A stretch of DNA of 64,000 nt from Oasisia sp. SBJ-2009 (GCA_964017155.1 OZ024857.1:31202542-31266541), one strand, 5' to 3'; counted from the first letter of the stretch, positions 36,622-48,988 are shown. A program made the numbers and translations. Notes: generated by a model from the sequence alone, not told the origin.

Positions 36622-36888
36622 GTGTCCTCTCACCTACCAACTGTACTCTCACCAACCAACTGTCATCTCCCCTACCAAATGTACTCTCCCCTACCAACTG
36701 TACTCTCACCTACCAACTGTCCTCTTATCTACCAACTGTCATCTCACCCACCAACTGTCCTCTCACCTACCAACTGTCCTCTCACCTACAAACTGTCCTC
36801 TCACCTACCAACTGTCCTCTCACCTACAAACTGTCCTCTCACCTACCAACTGTCCTCTCACCTACAAACTGTCCTCTCGTCTACCAAC
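36622..36888. repeat. 19-bp satellite, unit D
   Basis: Same monomer, shortest array. Confidence 0.95.
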
Positions 36889-36918
36889 TAAGCAAATTCA
36901 ATATGTTTAATGATGACA

Positions 36919-36924
36919 TTTATT
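36919..36924 (-). promoter_or_regulatory. MRPS31: Poly(A) signal of MRPS31 copy D
   Basis: Retained although the coding part of the last exon is deleted in this unit. Confidence 0.65.
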
Positions 36925-37074
36925 ACTTTATACATTCGTACATGGTCAACATCTTGACATTTGAGGCAAACAATGTCTGTGTGATAAGATGACCAATCTG
37001 CCACTGAGATGCACTACCAAATGAAGTCAACCACTTCTGATTAAAGCCGTTCACAAGTTGATCACACAATGGCA

Positions 37075-37125
37075 TCAGTTTGCCACATGTTCAACAGCTA
37101 TTGCATCTTCAACCATCTGCATCTT
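37075..37125 (-). pseudogene. MRPS31: MRPS31 last-exon remnant, copy D
   Basis: Only the final codons (KMQMVEDAIAVEHVAN and stop) remain. At 37125 the exon runs directly into 26-bp satellite. About 190 bp of exon, the acceptor and the first satellite monomers are gone. The deletion ends share CTT/GTT, which suggests end joining or slippage. Confidence 0.9.
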
Positions 37126-39091
37126 ACACTCTACAACATGTCAACAAGTGACATTCTACAACATGTCAACAAGTGACATTCTACAACACATACAACAAGT
37201 GACATTCTACGACACAGGCAACAAGTGACATTCTACAATATATCAACAAGTAACATTCTACAACACGCCAAGAGTCACATTCTACGACACAGGCAACAAG
37301 TGCATTTCTTCAACACGTCAACAAGTGACTTTCTACGACACAGGCAAAAAGTGACATTCCATGACACAGGCAACAAGTGACATTGTACAAAACAGACAAC
37401 AAGTGATATTCTACAACACATGCAACAAGTGATATTCTACAACACGTGCAACAAGTGACATTCTACAACACAGGCAACAAGTAACATTCTACAACACATT
37501 TAACAAGTCACATTCTACAACACAGGCAACAAGTGATATTCTACAACAAGTCAACAAGTGATATTCTACAACACAGACAACAAGTGACATGCTACAACAG
37601 ATGCAACAAGTGACATTCTATAACACATGCAACAAGTGCCATTCTACAACACATGCAACAAGTGCCATTCCACAACCCAGGCAACAAGTGACATTCTACA
37701 ACAATTCAACAAGTGACATTCTAAAACACATGCAACCAGTGACATTGTATAACACATGCAACAAGTGACATTCTACGACACAGGCAACAAGTTACATTCT
37801 ACAATACAGGCAACAATTTACATTCTACAACACAGGCAACAAGTTACACTCTACAACATGTCAACAAGTGACATTCTACAACATGTCAACAAGTGACATT
37901 CTACAACACATGCAACAAGTGACATTCTACGACACAGGCAACAAGTGACATTCTACAACATGTCAACAAGTGACATTCTACAACACATGCAACAAGTGAC
38001 ATTCTACAACACAGGCAACAAGTGACATTCTACAATATGTCAACAAGTAACATTCTACAACACGCCAAGAATGACATTCTACGACACAGGCAACAAGTGC
38101 AATTCTACAACACGTCAACAAGTGACTTTCTACGACACAGGCAAAAAGTGACATTTTATGACACAGGCAACAAGTGACATTGTACAAAACAGACAACAAG
38201 TGATATTCTACAACACATGCAACAAGTGATATTCTACAACACGTGCAACAAGTGACATTCTACAACACGGGCAACAAGTGACATTCTACAACACATTCAA
38301 CAAGTCACATTCTACAACACAGGCAACAAGTGATATTCTACAACAAGTCAACAAGTGATATTCTTCAACACAGGCAACAAGTGACATTTTACGACATGAC
38401 AACAAGTGACATTCTACAACACAGGCAACAAGTTACACTCTACAACATGTCAACAAGTGACATTCTACAACATGTCAACTAGTGACATTCTACAACACAT
38501 GCAACAAGTGACATTCTACGACACAGGCAACAAGTGACATTCTACAACATGTCAACAAGTGACATTCTACAACACATGCAACAAGTGACATTCTACGACA
38601 CAGGCAACAAGTGACATTCTACAATATGTCAACAAGTAACATTCTACAACACGCCAAGAGTGACATTCTACGACACAGGCAACAAGTGCAATTCTACAAC
38701 ACGTCAACAAGTGACTTTCTACGACACAGGCAAAAAGTGACATTCTATGACACAGGCAACAAGTGACATTGTACAAAACAGACAACAAGTGATATTCTAC
38801 AACACATGCAACAAGTGATATTCTACAACACGTGCAACAAGTGACATTCTACAACACATTCAACAAGTCACATTCTACAACACAGGCAACAAGTGATATT
38901 CTACAACAAGTCAACAAGTGATATTCTACAACACAGACAACAAGTGACATTCTACAACAGATGAAACAAGTGATATTCTTCAACATATGCAACAAGTGAC
39001 ATTCTATAACACATGCAACAAGTGCCATTCTACAAAACGTCAACAAGTGACATTCTATAACACAGAAAACAAGTGACATTCTACAACATGT
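37126..39091. repeat. 26-bp satellite, unit D
   Basis: Contains a ~589-bp higher-order duplication (blocks starting about 37840 and 38430). It joins the 31-bp satellite directly at 39091-39105, without the ~90-bp linker seen in B and C. Confidence 0.95.
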
Positions 39092-39099
39092 GCTGCCAG

Positions 39100-40388
39100 C
39101 CAGCCACCTGCAGAGAACAGGTGGCTGGCTGGCAGCGACTGTAGAGAACAGGTGGCTGGCTGGCAGTGACTGGAGAGAACAGGTGGCTGGCTGGCAGAGA
39201 CTGGAGAGAACAGGCGGCTGGCTGGCAGTGACTGGAGAGAACAGGTGGCTGGCTGGCAGAGACTGTAGAGAACAGGTGGCTGGCTGGCAGTGACTGGAGA
39301 GAACAGGTGGCTGGCTGGCAGAGACTGGAGAGAATAGGTGGCTGGCTGGCAGCGACTGTAGAGAACAGGTGGCTGGCTGGCAGTGACTGGAGAGAACAGG
39401 TGGCTGGCTGGCAGAGACTGGAGAGAACAGGTGGCTGGCTGGCAGTGACTGGAGAGAACAGGTGGCTGGCTGGCAGAGACTGGAGAGAACAGGTGGCTGG
39501 CTGGCAGAGTCTGGAGAGAACAGGTGGCTGGCTGGCAGAGACTGGAGAGAACAGGTGACTGGCCAGCAGAGACTGAAGAGAACAGGTGGCTGGCTGGCAG
39601 AGACTGGAGAGAACAGGTGGCTGGCTGGCAGGGACTGGAGAGAACATGTGGCTGGCCGGCAGAGACTGGAGAGAACAGGAGGCTGGCTGGCAGAGACTGG
39701 AGAGAACAGGTGGCTGGCTGGCAGAGACTGGAGAGAACAGGTGGCTGGCTGGCAGAGACTGGAGAGAACAGGTGGCTGGCTGACAGAGACTGGAGAGAAC
39801 TTGTGGCTGGCCGGCAGAGACTGGAGAGAACAGGTGGCTGGCTGGCAGAGACTGGAGAGAACAGGAGGCTGGCTGGCAGAGACTGGAGAGAACAGGTGGC
39901 TGCCCGGCAGAGACTGCAGAGAACAGGTGGCTGGCTGGCAGTGACTTGAGAGAACAGGTGGCTGGCTGGCAGGGACTTGAGAGAACAGGTGGCTGGCTGG
40001 CAGACAGTGGAGAGAACAGGAGGCTGGCTGGCAGAGACTGGAGAGAACAGGTGGCTGGCTGACAGAGACAGGAGAGAACAACAGGCTGGCTGACAGAGAC
40101 TGGAGAGAACAACAGGCTGGCTGACAGAGACTGGAGAGAACAGGAGGCTGGCTGACAGAGACTGGAGAGAACAGGGGGCTGGCTGACAGAGACTGGAGAG
40201 AACATGTGGCTGGCTGGCAGAGACTGGAGAGAACAGGAGGCTGGCTGGCAGAGACTGGAGAGAACAGGGGGCTGGCTGACAGAGACTGGAGAGAACAGGA
40301 GGCTGGCTGGCAGAGACTGGAGAGAACAGGTGGCTGGCTGACAGAGACTGGAGAGAACAGGGGGCTGGCTGGCCGGCAGAGACTACAG
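39100..40388. repeat. 31-bp satellite, unit D
   Basis: Same monomer. A ~470-codon minus-strand ORF spans it, which I regard as a repeat artefact. Confidence 0.96.
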
Positions 40389-41000
40389 AGAATGAGCAGT
40401 GCTCGACACTAATGTTTGCTACCTGTGTTGGACAAGTACACTGTCCAGGACACTTATCTGGCATAACTTGGGTTGCAGTATCAACTGTTTATAAAAGTAA
40501 AAAAAGTTTGATAGATTTGATAGATCATTTTATTTATAATTCTGTCTTGCACTTTTTAACTCTTAGTCACTTGGCAGAGCAGTAACGTCACATCAAAAAC
40601 ATAGAAATCACGTGTTTTAGTTGTCTTCATTAAGAAAATGTTTCTCAGATACATATACAACGTTTGAAAATGGGCTATCTTGGAATGCAGAATGTTGAAA
40701 TGTAATGAGTCCATACAAAACCATCAATACCAAACAAAGACAGCAATTGTAGAAGTCACAGTAAATGTCATTTTCTTGTAGTACCATTATGGATTATGCA
40801 TCCCCAGCACAGTAACACACAAGGTGCGGCAATAATAGTAGTGTTTATGATTAATGTAATTTTTGTGTGGGACAAGTTGGTTTCTGTTTGGATGTGTAAG
40901 TAAACATTATTAGTACTTCTAGTCTTACCAGACAAGTAGTTTTTGGATATGAACATTGAGCCCTTATGACTAGTTGACTGGAGCTTAGATGCTGTCGTAC

Positions 41001-41147
41001 CTTGCTCATTGTCAACTGGAAACTTCCAGAGAATGCCTCGCTTTGTCCAAGTGATCATCTCGTCGAAGGCGGAGGGTGGAGGGAGGTCAGCCAGCTTCTC
41101 CAGACTCTCACGCTCCACCTGTTCAAACAGGCTCCACTCCCGCGCCA
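41001..41147 (-). CDS. MRPS31: MRPS31 penultimate exon, copy D (intact)
   Basis: Reads through to the donor: TKRGILWKFPVDNEQ followed by G/GTACGA. Gln is encoded at 41002-41004 where B and C have a stop. GILW is closer to the family's GKLW than the GFVW of B and C, so D keeps the ancestral state. Its phase (one base left over) fits the last exons of A-C exactly, but this unit's own last exon is deleted. Acceptor TTGCAG at 41148-41149. Confidence 0.87.
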
Positions 41148-41412
41148 CTGCAACAAGGCACCAGTGACTATGAGTAGTCATGTTTTAGTCAAGAATATAA
41201 AGAACACGATTACACAGGATTGTTACTACCTGGTAGCAGTAGTTTCAGAAAGACAACTGAAGAGAATGTAGTAACATCTCAATCTCAACTTAAACTGTGA
41301 CATTCTTTATAATATACATTACACATTACAATTCAATGTCAACAAAAAGAGCATACAGTAATGTAAGGGCCAGCAATTAACATTGACACGAAAACTATTA
41401 GGATGAGACTAC

Positions 41413-41535
41413 CATTGAATGATGGAATCACAAACACTCAAGGTCTTATTGTGTGTTGACTCCTCAGCTGGCTTCACATCATTGAATATCCCTAATGCGT
41501 CACCCTCAAACAGTTTCAAGTCAACCTTCACTGTC
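41413..41535 (-). CDS. MRPS31: MRPS31 middle exon (LFEGDALGIF), copy D
   Basis: Open throughout. Its first base completes the AG left by the upstream exon at 42619 (AG plus G = Arg), so the two exons join in frame. That is independent support for this gene model. The 3' border is uncertain, as in B. Confidence 0.72.
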
Positions 41536-42618
41536 CTGTGTATGAGAAACATGACAATAAATTGCTGGGCAGTGTAGGTTCTGTAACATTATTATGCATG
41601 TAGGCAGTATGAGAACATTGCACAAAATGTTTTTAATATTCAGTTTTAGTTCTAGGAATTGCTTATTCCTCCTGCCTCACATCAAATGGACTTTTAAGTT
41701 TTAACTGTACACAGGTAAAATTTTATTTATTAAAAGTAAACATACACTGCATCAAAATACTTGGAACCCAAGCTCAGAGATGCTTTAAACAATCTGAAAT
41801 GAGCTGAGCCAGGCCAGCAAACCAAATCACATTTCTTGTTTCAAGCGCCATATTTTATTAGTAGACTATCCTGTAATTCATTATTCTTTTAAAGGACAGA
41901 AGCTCTTGAACAACAAATACTTAGTGGAGACACCAGATATTAAATCTAAGAAATGTGTTAAAGGAGCCACTCTATTCCTAGGTATTATTTCATTAAAACC
42001 TATAACAACTATGTAGAATGCATTCTGCAGAAGTGTCAACTTACAGCATTTTAAAATACTGAATCTCCAATTTCTCCAACCCCCAGACAAATTCGAAAGA
42101 AGTCTAAGTCTACAAACCATCCCCATGGGCCTGCTAAATAAAAATAAAAAAAGTTGGCTCAATACATTCAAAACTGTTGGAGACGTGGTCAACATAGTCA
42201 GGTCTCAGGTGGTTTCCTGCAAACAGCCCACACTTGGGGTAACGCAGGAGTTGTTCTCTAGAATTAGTGAGTCCTCTACAGGTTACACATTTACCCCCTG
42301 TGTGGGATCTTTTATTTCCCACACACACACATATACAGAGAAACACTGTTTATATTATAGAAGTAACTGCAATAAATGTTCTCATTAGTGACTCATTTTT
42401 ATTATGTTTATTTATGTGTGTATTTTTAATAATTTATTTGAAAACATGGTTTGCCAAGCAAGCAAGTTCTGAGTCAGGTATTTGGGTTGCAGCCCAATAG
42501 ACTAAGTACCACTGAGATTTACCTGCCCTGGGGGATGGTCAAGACACCATAATGACATGTAGTTCTATAAATACTAAGGTTTTCATGACAGGTGATGACT
42601 TCAACAGTAGTACCCTAC

Positions 42619-42786
42619 CTGGGTGATGACCCTTTTGACCCCAGCATACTTTCACTGATGCTGCAACGGTCAACCCTCTTTGGCTTTCTGAAGGTGTGTT
42701 GTGATTCACTGTCGCTTTCCACGTCATGGCGAGCACCCCTATGTCGGGGGCCCTGCTTCTCAACTTTTAGGCCCACAAATAGGTCA
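42619..42786 (-). CDS. MRPS31: MRPS31-like exon (SESQHTFRKPKR), copy D (intact donor)
   Basis: Runs from a TTGCAG acceptor (42787-42788) to a textbook CAG/GTAGGG donor (42617-42618). The phase matches the next exon. The composition, rich in Ser, Arg and Lys, suits the poorly conserved N-terminal half of mS31, so membership rests on position and phase rather than similarity. How it joins the exon upstream is unresolved: the phase from the 43921 donor does not fit this acceptor. Confidence 0.58.
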
Positions 42787-42833
42787 CTGCAAGACGTGGT
42801 TAGAAACTCATAAATCTAAAAGAACATGATAAG

Positions 42834-43085
42834 TTATAAACACGTGATAATAATTTTTTTTTCATTATTCAACAAATATGTTACATAATAATTTTTTTTT
42901 AGTATATTGTACTTTTTAAAGTCAATAAATAAACTGACTGCATGTTTGTTACTGTCCTTAGCATTTGTGATTTCTTCCATCAAATACAAACAGCATGTGA
43001 CATGGTACACTAGTTTGTCATTAAAAACAACTAAACTGGCCAATAGCAGTGATTGACGTGAATGGCTACCACATAAACCATTCAC
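42834..43085 (-). pseudogene. Reverse transcriptase relic in intron, unit D
   Basis: Same remnant; here the block ends FIDFKKYNI. Confidence 0.7.
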
Positions 43086-43183
43086 ACGCTAAAACACTTT
43101 TGATTAATTACTTTTTTGAGACTGGCAAACAATTCTTTCTGGCTAAGGGCCTGACTGAAGCTTTGAAACACTAGCTAACTAAC

Positions 43184-43741
43184 TATAGGTAGCATCCTTG
43201 TGGGCCAGCAGGGGCCTATAGGTAGCACCCTTGTGGGCCAGCAGGGGTCGATATGTAGCATCCTTGTGGGCCAGCAGGGGTCTATAGGTAGCATCCGTGT
43301 GGGCCAGGCCTCCATAGGTAGCATCCTTGTGTACCATGGGGTCTATAGGTAGGATCGTTGTGGGCCATGGGTCTATAGATAGCATCCTTGTGGGCCAGTA
43401 CGGGTCTATATGTAGCATCGTTGTGGGCCATGGGTCTATAGATAGCATCCTTGTGGGCCAGGTGTCTATAGGTAGCATCCTTGTGGGCCAGGTGTCTATA
43501 GGTAGCATCCTTGTGGGCCAGGGGTCTATAGGTAGCATCCTTGTGGGCAAGCAGGGGTCTATAGGTAGCATCCTTGTGGGCCAGGGGTCTATAGGTAGCA
43601 TCCTTGTGGGCAAGCAGGGGTCTATAGGTAGCATCCTTGTGGGCAACGGGTCTATAGGTAGCATCCCTGTGGGCCAGGGGTCTACCGGTAGCATCCCTGT
43701 GGGCTAGCAGGGTTGTATTGGTAGCATCCTTGTGGGCCAGC
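43184..43741. repeat. 30-bp satellite, unit D
   Basis: Shortest array. Both outer flanks are conserved, so the difference is internal contraction or expansion. Confidence 0.96.
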
Positions 43742-43920
43742 CTAGATTCTACCCATGGCACATGCCTTTGCAAAACTCCTTTTAACATTATCCAATGAAA
43801 TTGCCCAGAAATAATCTGGTCAGTCTCTGACCGTGAGATATAATTGTGGATGATTTTAACCACACGCTACTTGTGTTACTTGCTCGGACATGAATGGGCA
43901 TCATGTATAGGGATTCTCAC

Positions 43921-43987
43921 CAGACGTGTATCCATCATCAAATTGGGGCATGTATTTGTGCTGTTCCCATGGCTGATGCAATAGTGA
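43921..43987 (-). CDS. MRPS31: Exon candidate (MPQFDDGYTS), unit D
   Basis: Open between a CTTCGCCAG acceptor and a CTG/GTGAGA donor, 22 codons plus one base. Between A and D the PWEQ segment differs by a synonymous CCG/CCA change. The leftover base does not fit the phase of the exon at 42786, so an undetected exon or a different border is needed. Confidence 0.55.
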
Positions 43988-44735
43988 CTGGCGAAGGCAG
44001 TTGTTATAATTTCAGAGTTCGTCTCTGCTCAACGCCATGGTTTGCAGATCCAACCAGCCAGGTATGTAGCACAGCAAAGTGACCTTTGGCTTCCAAGGAT
44101 GATGTGTGGGTTTTATATGTTGTAAAGCCTCAAGAACAATTAGGGTTGGATCTGCTGCTATATTAAATGTAATATATTTTATCATTATATTATTAATTAG
44201 TAGCAGTGTAATTACAGTGATCGAAACCTAAGGTATTACGATTAATATATACAGTGCCTGGTGGGCAGTCAAACAGACCTCTGAATGACAGGAATGGTAC
44301 AGAAGAACAATAATATAATCCATGTTGTGCTTCATCTGATAATAAAAAACCACGGCCACAGTAACAAATAAGTGTCTAGTGATTACTCTCACAGAGATCC
44401 ATGCAGGAGGCTATGTTCACACTACTGATCCAAAGAAAAACAATTCTTGCCAGCACCAAAGCAATGACCTACCATACAATAGTTCTACTTAAGGTCTTAA
44501 TTATTGTGCAAGCTCGGTTAACTTCTCACTCAACAACTTGGTATATGTCAGACTATTTTATTTAGATATTACTAAATTGCAACGCTCATATAATTATTAT
44601 CTGTAGGAATGTGTCCAAACTCTAACGATAGTTTAAAATCTAAATAAGTCATTAGTTGGATACATCTACGCATTTGTACAGTTAAGTTTGGATCATTATA
44701 AGTGCATCACCTCCCACGTGCTAAAGTCCACTCAC

Positions 44736-44858
44736 CTCTTTTTGCAACTTGGCTCTTACTCTCACCAGGTTGGTGGTTTCCCCAACGATCCGTCATATCA
44801 CATCTTCATACTGTATCTCCGGAAGAGGGCATCCACCTCCCGTAGTTCTGCCGCCCAG
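44736..44858 (-). pseudogene. Degenerate exon-like segment, unit D
   Basis: TGA at 44793-44795 interrupts an otherwise helical reading (IQYEDVI, stop, RIVGETTNLVRVRAKLQKE). It has a strong GTGAGT donor and a CTTTCTAG acceptor. It joins in phase 0 to the exon candidate at 43987. Confidence 0.33.
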
Positions 44859-44891
44859 CTAGAAAGTATGTAGCAAATGAACACAAAGGTA

Positions 44892-45075
44892 TACATTAAT
44901 GGCATAATGATAAAGTTAAGTTCTTATATAGCGCAGTAGCCAATCCTCACGACTACTCAAAACACTAAACACTACTTCCCTGGCAGACCTGATCAATCAA
45001 ACACTATCTTAACTGCTCTAGGAAGTATCCAGCCACACAGCAATTAGTGTGCGAAGGCCGAAGGCTGCTCATACA
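44892..45075 (-). mobile_element. Possible LINE/SINE 3'-tail relic, unit D
   Basis: Homologous copy of the relic in unit A. Confidence 0.4.
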
Positions 45076-45639
45076 AAAATATATAATATATAAGAAACAG
45101 TACAACAATATAACCATTTATTCTACAATGTTTGCACACTGATGATATTAAAACCACATTGATATCTGAGAAACAATACAGTAAATTAATGAACTGCAAG
45201 ACAGGTATCTAAGTGTGTAATATATATGCTAGCCTCTGTAATATAATAACATTGTAGAACATTGGCTGGCTATTGTACAGCTTTGCATATGCTGGAAATA
45301 AATATTGAGTTGAGAAGCTATAGTTTATCATAAAAAGCAAGACCATAACTATGATCAGTTATGATTAGTATTCAAATGTATGATCACTTAGAAATGGTGT
45401 AATCAACTATGACTTTTTAGAAGCAATTTTTTTAATCTGCACTACAACATTAGTACAGTCATGATAACCATAACATCTAGACATAGTCATGGAGTCGATT
45501 ACATTGCACTGTAAATATATTCCTATTAAACCTGTACTTAATTTCCTTCCTATTACTATCACATTATTATTAATATTCAAATAATTAGATGTAAAAAATA
45601 TTAGATATGAAGAATTTGTATTAAATATCATTATCAATA

Positions 45640-45728
45640 ATGTTTCGGTCAATAAGCCCATGCCAGGGGTAATTTTGCACGGAGTGCAATACCTGTTGGT
45701 ATCGAGCCAACAACTAAAACCGAGTCAT
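45640..45728. other. Foldable 89-nt element, unit D
   Basis: As in unit B. Confidence 0.35.
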
Positions 45729-46179
45729 TAGCAGATACCATTGTTATAAACATACAATTTGTTTGATAAAGTTATTCAGTTACTCCAAAAGGCAAGCTGA
45801 TTATTTTTGTAAGACTATGGTAACTTTTCTCCTGGCCTAGGCATTGCATAGTGTAGTGTAACAGCATTATTAACAGATAACATATCGCAGCGATAATGTG
45901 GAAACAAATTAACAAGTGTTCTGAGGACTAATTGCAACAGACAGATAAATATAAGTAAGTGAAATCAAAACATTCACAAAATAGTACAGTGCATACTGGA
46001 TATGTCAAATTTGCAGGAACCCAATTTTGTCAATTCAATTTGCATGTAATGTGTGCTTTCCCATACATACACCAAACTATCAGGTACACAAAAATAATGC
46101 AATGAGAGAAATATCAAGTTTGAGTATCTAAATCATTTTAAAATCTTTACCAATATGGTAATAGCCATTTTACACATAC

Positions 46180-46221
46180 CATAACAATGTGCATGAACTG
46201 CAGTATAGTTTTTGAGGAATC
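46180..46221 (-). pseudogene. Short exon candidate near the 5' end, unit D
   Basis: Last codon changed from AAG to ATG, weakening the donor context (ATG/GTATGT). Confidence 0.28.
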
Positions 46222-46849
46222 CTGGCATGGAATATCGCTATGAAGACCCGACTGTTCGTCACCTAGCTTGGACAACGAAACATAAACAAAGCTCCGACAA
46301 TGCATTTTATCGCTCATTCAGTTGTATTTCGAACGTAATGTAAACTTACCTTTAGTTCAACGTCAAAAGTGTCCAATGCAACGATGTATCAGCACAAATT
46401 TCATAAGTAGTAAATAGCTACGATGTCCAAGTTTCAATGTTTTGAAGGTTCACAGATGATGAAGTTCAATCACACACAAAAATTTGTTCAAAGCCAAGCC
46501 ATGTCAAAATTACCCAGGATTCATAGCTGAGATATCAAAGAATTAGTCTCTTAAGTATCCGCAAGATGGGGCCACCTCTACAGGCTTTATCTCCACCAGA
46601 TGCTTTCGGATGCGTGGGGTCAAACGGATTAAACGTCATGGCCTATTCGCGGGACGAAACGACGTGATGTTTAGACCTGCTATTACTCTGGCTTAAAACC
46701 AGTTGTGTCGGACAATCGAGTAGCGTTTCAGTAAAATTAACGGCTACCATTGTTTATCGGAGGTATTGTAAAAGACGTGCAATCAGACACCGCATTTTTC
46801 GCGGCCGAACGCATCTTACCTACTACGCACGCGGAATCAGAAGTAACTG

Positions 46850-47175
46850 TTAAACCGGAGCCGGAATTAACAGCGGAACCGGAACCAGAAATATCCGCGC
46901 AACCGCAACCGGAAATAATGCGCAACCGCAACCGGATGTGATGCGCAACCGGAATCGGATGTGATGCAGAACCGGAACCGGATGTGATGCGCAATCGGAA
47001 CCGGAAGTCATGCGCAAACGGAACCGGATATGATCCGGAACCGGATGTGGTGTGCAACCAGAACAGGAAGTTATGCGCAACCGGAACCGGATGTGATGCG
47101 CAGCCGGAACCGGATGTGATGCGCAATCGGAACCGGAAGTAATGCGCAGCTGGTCCCGGATGTAATGCGCAACCG
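46850..47175. repeat. GC-rich 23-bp satellite, unit D
   Basis: Same monomer. The tandem array ends about 165 bp beyond it. Confidence 0.93.
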
Positions 47176-48811
47176 ACGTTCCGCTCACACAACGCACATC
47201 GTGAAGAAAAACACCACGTCTCTCAGCTGTCATAACAACGTTGAGTTATACACGCCAGTAATCCAAGCGAAAATACACTGTGAGCAGTACGCACACATGT
47301 CGCAAAGTGACAGCAGTCACAACAGAAAACGGTTCGTGCTCATTGGTCATTGGAAAGCCAATAAACATGTGCATATAACTGTCATAAAATTAAAACAATA
47401 GTGTAAATAAGAATCTGGTAATTTTCCAAATTAAACTTTTAACCTCTGATACCCAAAAAGTATGTCCTCTGATTTTGCAAATATTTTGTAGACAGTATAT
47501 TATACTATTGCAGAAGAGTCCCTGAAAATATTAGTAATAATGTTCAGAGATACATTAAATTAAGTACACCCGACATCACCCATGGATTGAAAATTGCACC
47601 AGGATAGCACCGTTTAACCCAATACAAACATACAGCACAATCTCTGATTTTGCTAATGTTGTGTACACAGGATCCAATATTATTGCGGAAGAGTCCCTCA
47701 AAATATTAGAGTGGGCAAATAATAAGTTTCAGAGATACATTAAATTAAGTACACCCATGGATGAAAAATTGCACCAGGATAGCACTGTATAGCCCAATAC
47801 AAACATACAGCACAATCTCTGATTTTGCTAATATTTGGTATAGAACATTGCACAAAAGTCCGTGAAAATATTGGAGTGAGCAAATAATAATGTTCAGAGA
47901 TACACTAAATTAAGTAACCCGTGGATGAAGAACTGCACCAGGATATCACTGTATAACCCAATATGAACATACAGCACAGTCTCTGATGTGTAAATCATAT
48001 ATGTATATTTGCTCACTAATTATGAATTTCATTACTTCACCTTTTTCAGATCACTTCACATATTATCTCTCAGTCTAATGAAACTGCAGTCATCTCACAT
48101 GAAGCTGATCAACTATCAATACAATTCAATCTGCAATGCTTACCATTATGTATTATGCAATACAAGTTGGTCATTTGTATACTTTATCATTTCTCTGTAT
48201 GCCACAAATTACATAACAGTTCAGGCAAAATTTACATGTGCATGATCTTGTTCCTCTGATGGATAATTGAATAACAATAACCCCTGCTATATTGAATAGC
48301 AATTATATAATTAGTGAGCATATGTACATATATGGATTTATAAATCAGAGATTGTGTTGTATGTTTATATTGCACAGGTTATACAGTGCTATGCTGGTAC
48401 AATTTTTAATCCACAGGTGTACTTAATTTAATTTATCTCTGAACATTATTATTTGCCCACTCCAATATTTTCAGGGACCTTTCTGCAATAATATAGAATG
48501 TTGTATTCAAAATATTATCAAAATCAGAGATTGTGCTGTATGTTTGTATTGGGCTAACAGAGTTAGATCATTAATCATTCCCCACAGACTAGAGTGATAA
48601 GCTGGCCCGCTGCACAGAAGCCGCTGTGGACCACTGGCGATAATTGATTAGCCCGGCAGAAAGTGCTGTATTCATTGGCAGGATATAGAATAGAACTGGG
48701 GTAGGGATCTAAATATTGGTCACTGTGGTTCCCCGGCTATGTGAATAATGATCCAGTGGGGTAGGCTGTAGCCTCCAGCTTAGTCATTTGGGGAAGGACT
48801 GTGACCCGGAA

Positions 48812-48839
48812 TATATAGAACCCAAACACTGGACAGTTC
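48812..48839 (+). promoter_or_regulatory. TATA box and initiator of the THAP gene
   Basis: TATATAGA at 48812-48819 and ACAGTTC at 48833-48839 are spaced as in a TATA/Inr core promoter (about 23 bp from the first T to the presumed start A at 48835). An ~80-nt leader leads to the THAP start codon. Confidence 0.5.
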
Positions 48840-48917
48840 GGTGGTTGACACTGATGTGAGCAACGTTAATCCATTTGGGGACATGCTGGCTACAACAGTC
48901 ATTGTGAACTAGCAAGT

Positions 48918-48988
48918 ATGGTTATTTCCTGTGTAGCGTACAACTGTACCAACCGACAGAAAACAGGATCCAGAGTCTCTTTCCACAG
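48918..48988 (+). CDS. THAP-domain protein, first exon
   Basis: Reads MVISCVAYNCTNRQKTGSRV then SFH. This is the N-terminal half of a THAP zinc finger: the MV-x2-C-x4-C spacing at the very start, NR after the second Cys, and SFHR where the family has FHKFP. THAP domains bind DNA in cellular regulators and in P-element-type transposases. The exon ends in phase 2 at CACAG/GTGAGA. A possible second exon (from 49277, after TTCTGCAG) reads RYLDGKKRPECQAK then TGA, where the family's conserved Trp would be expected. It has no recognisable C-terminal CH part, so the gene is likely broken or the true second exon lies elsewhere. Confidence 0.75.

Larger units (their letters stand above)
35527..47340. 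repeat. MRPS31: Tandem unit D (last copy; array ends here)
   Basis: Collinear with B and C until 47340, where identity stops abruptly after GGTTCGTGCTC, inside the segment just after the 23-bp satellite. It has the best-preserved upstream exons: Gln instead of stop at 41002-41004 and an intact CAG/GTAGGG donor at 42619. Its last exon is deleted and its 30-bp satellite is short. Confidence 0.9.
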
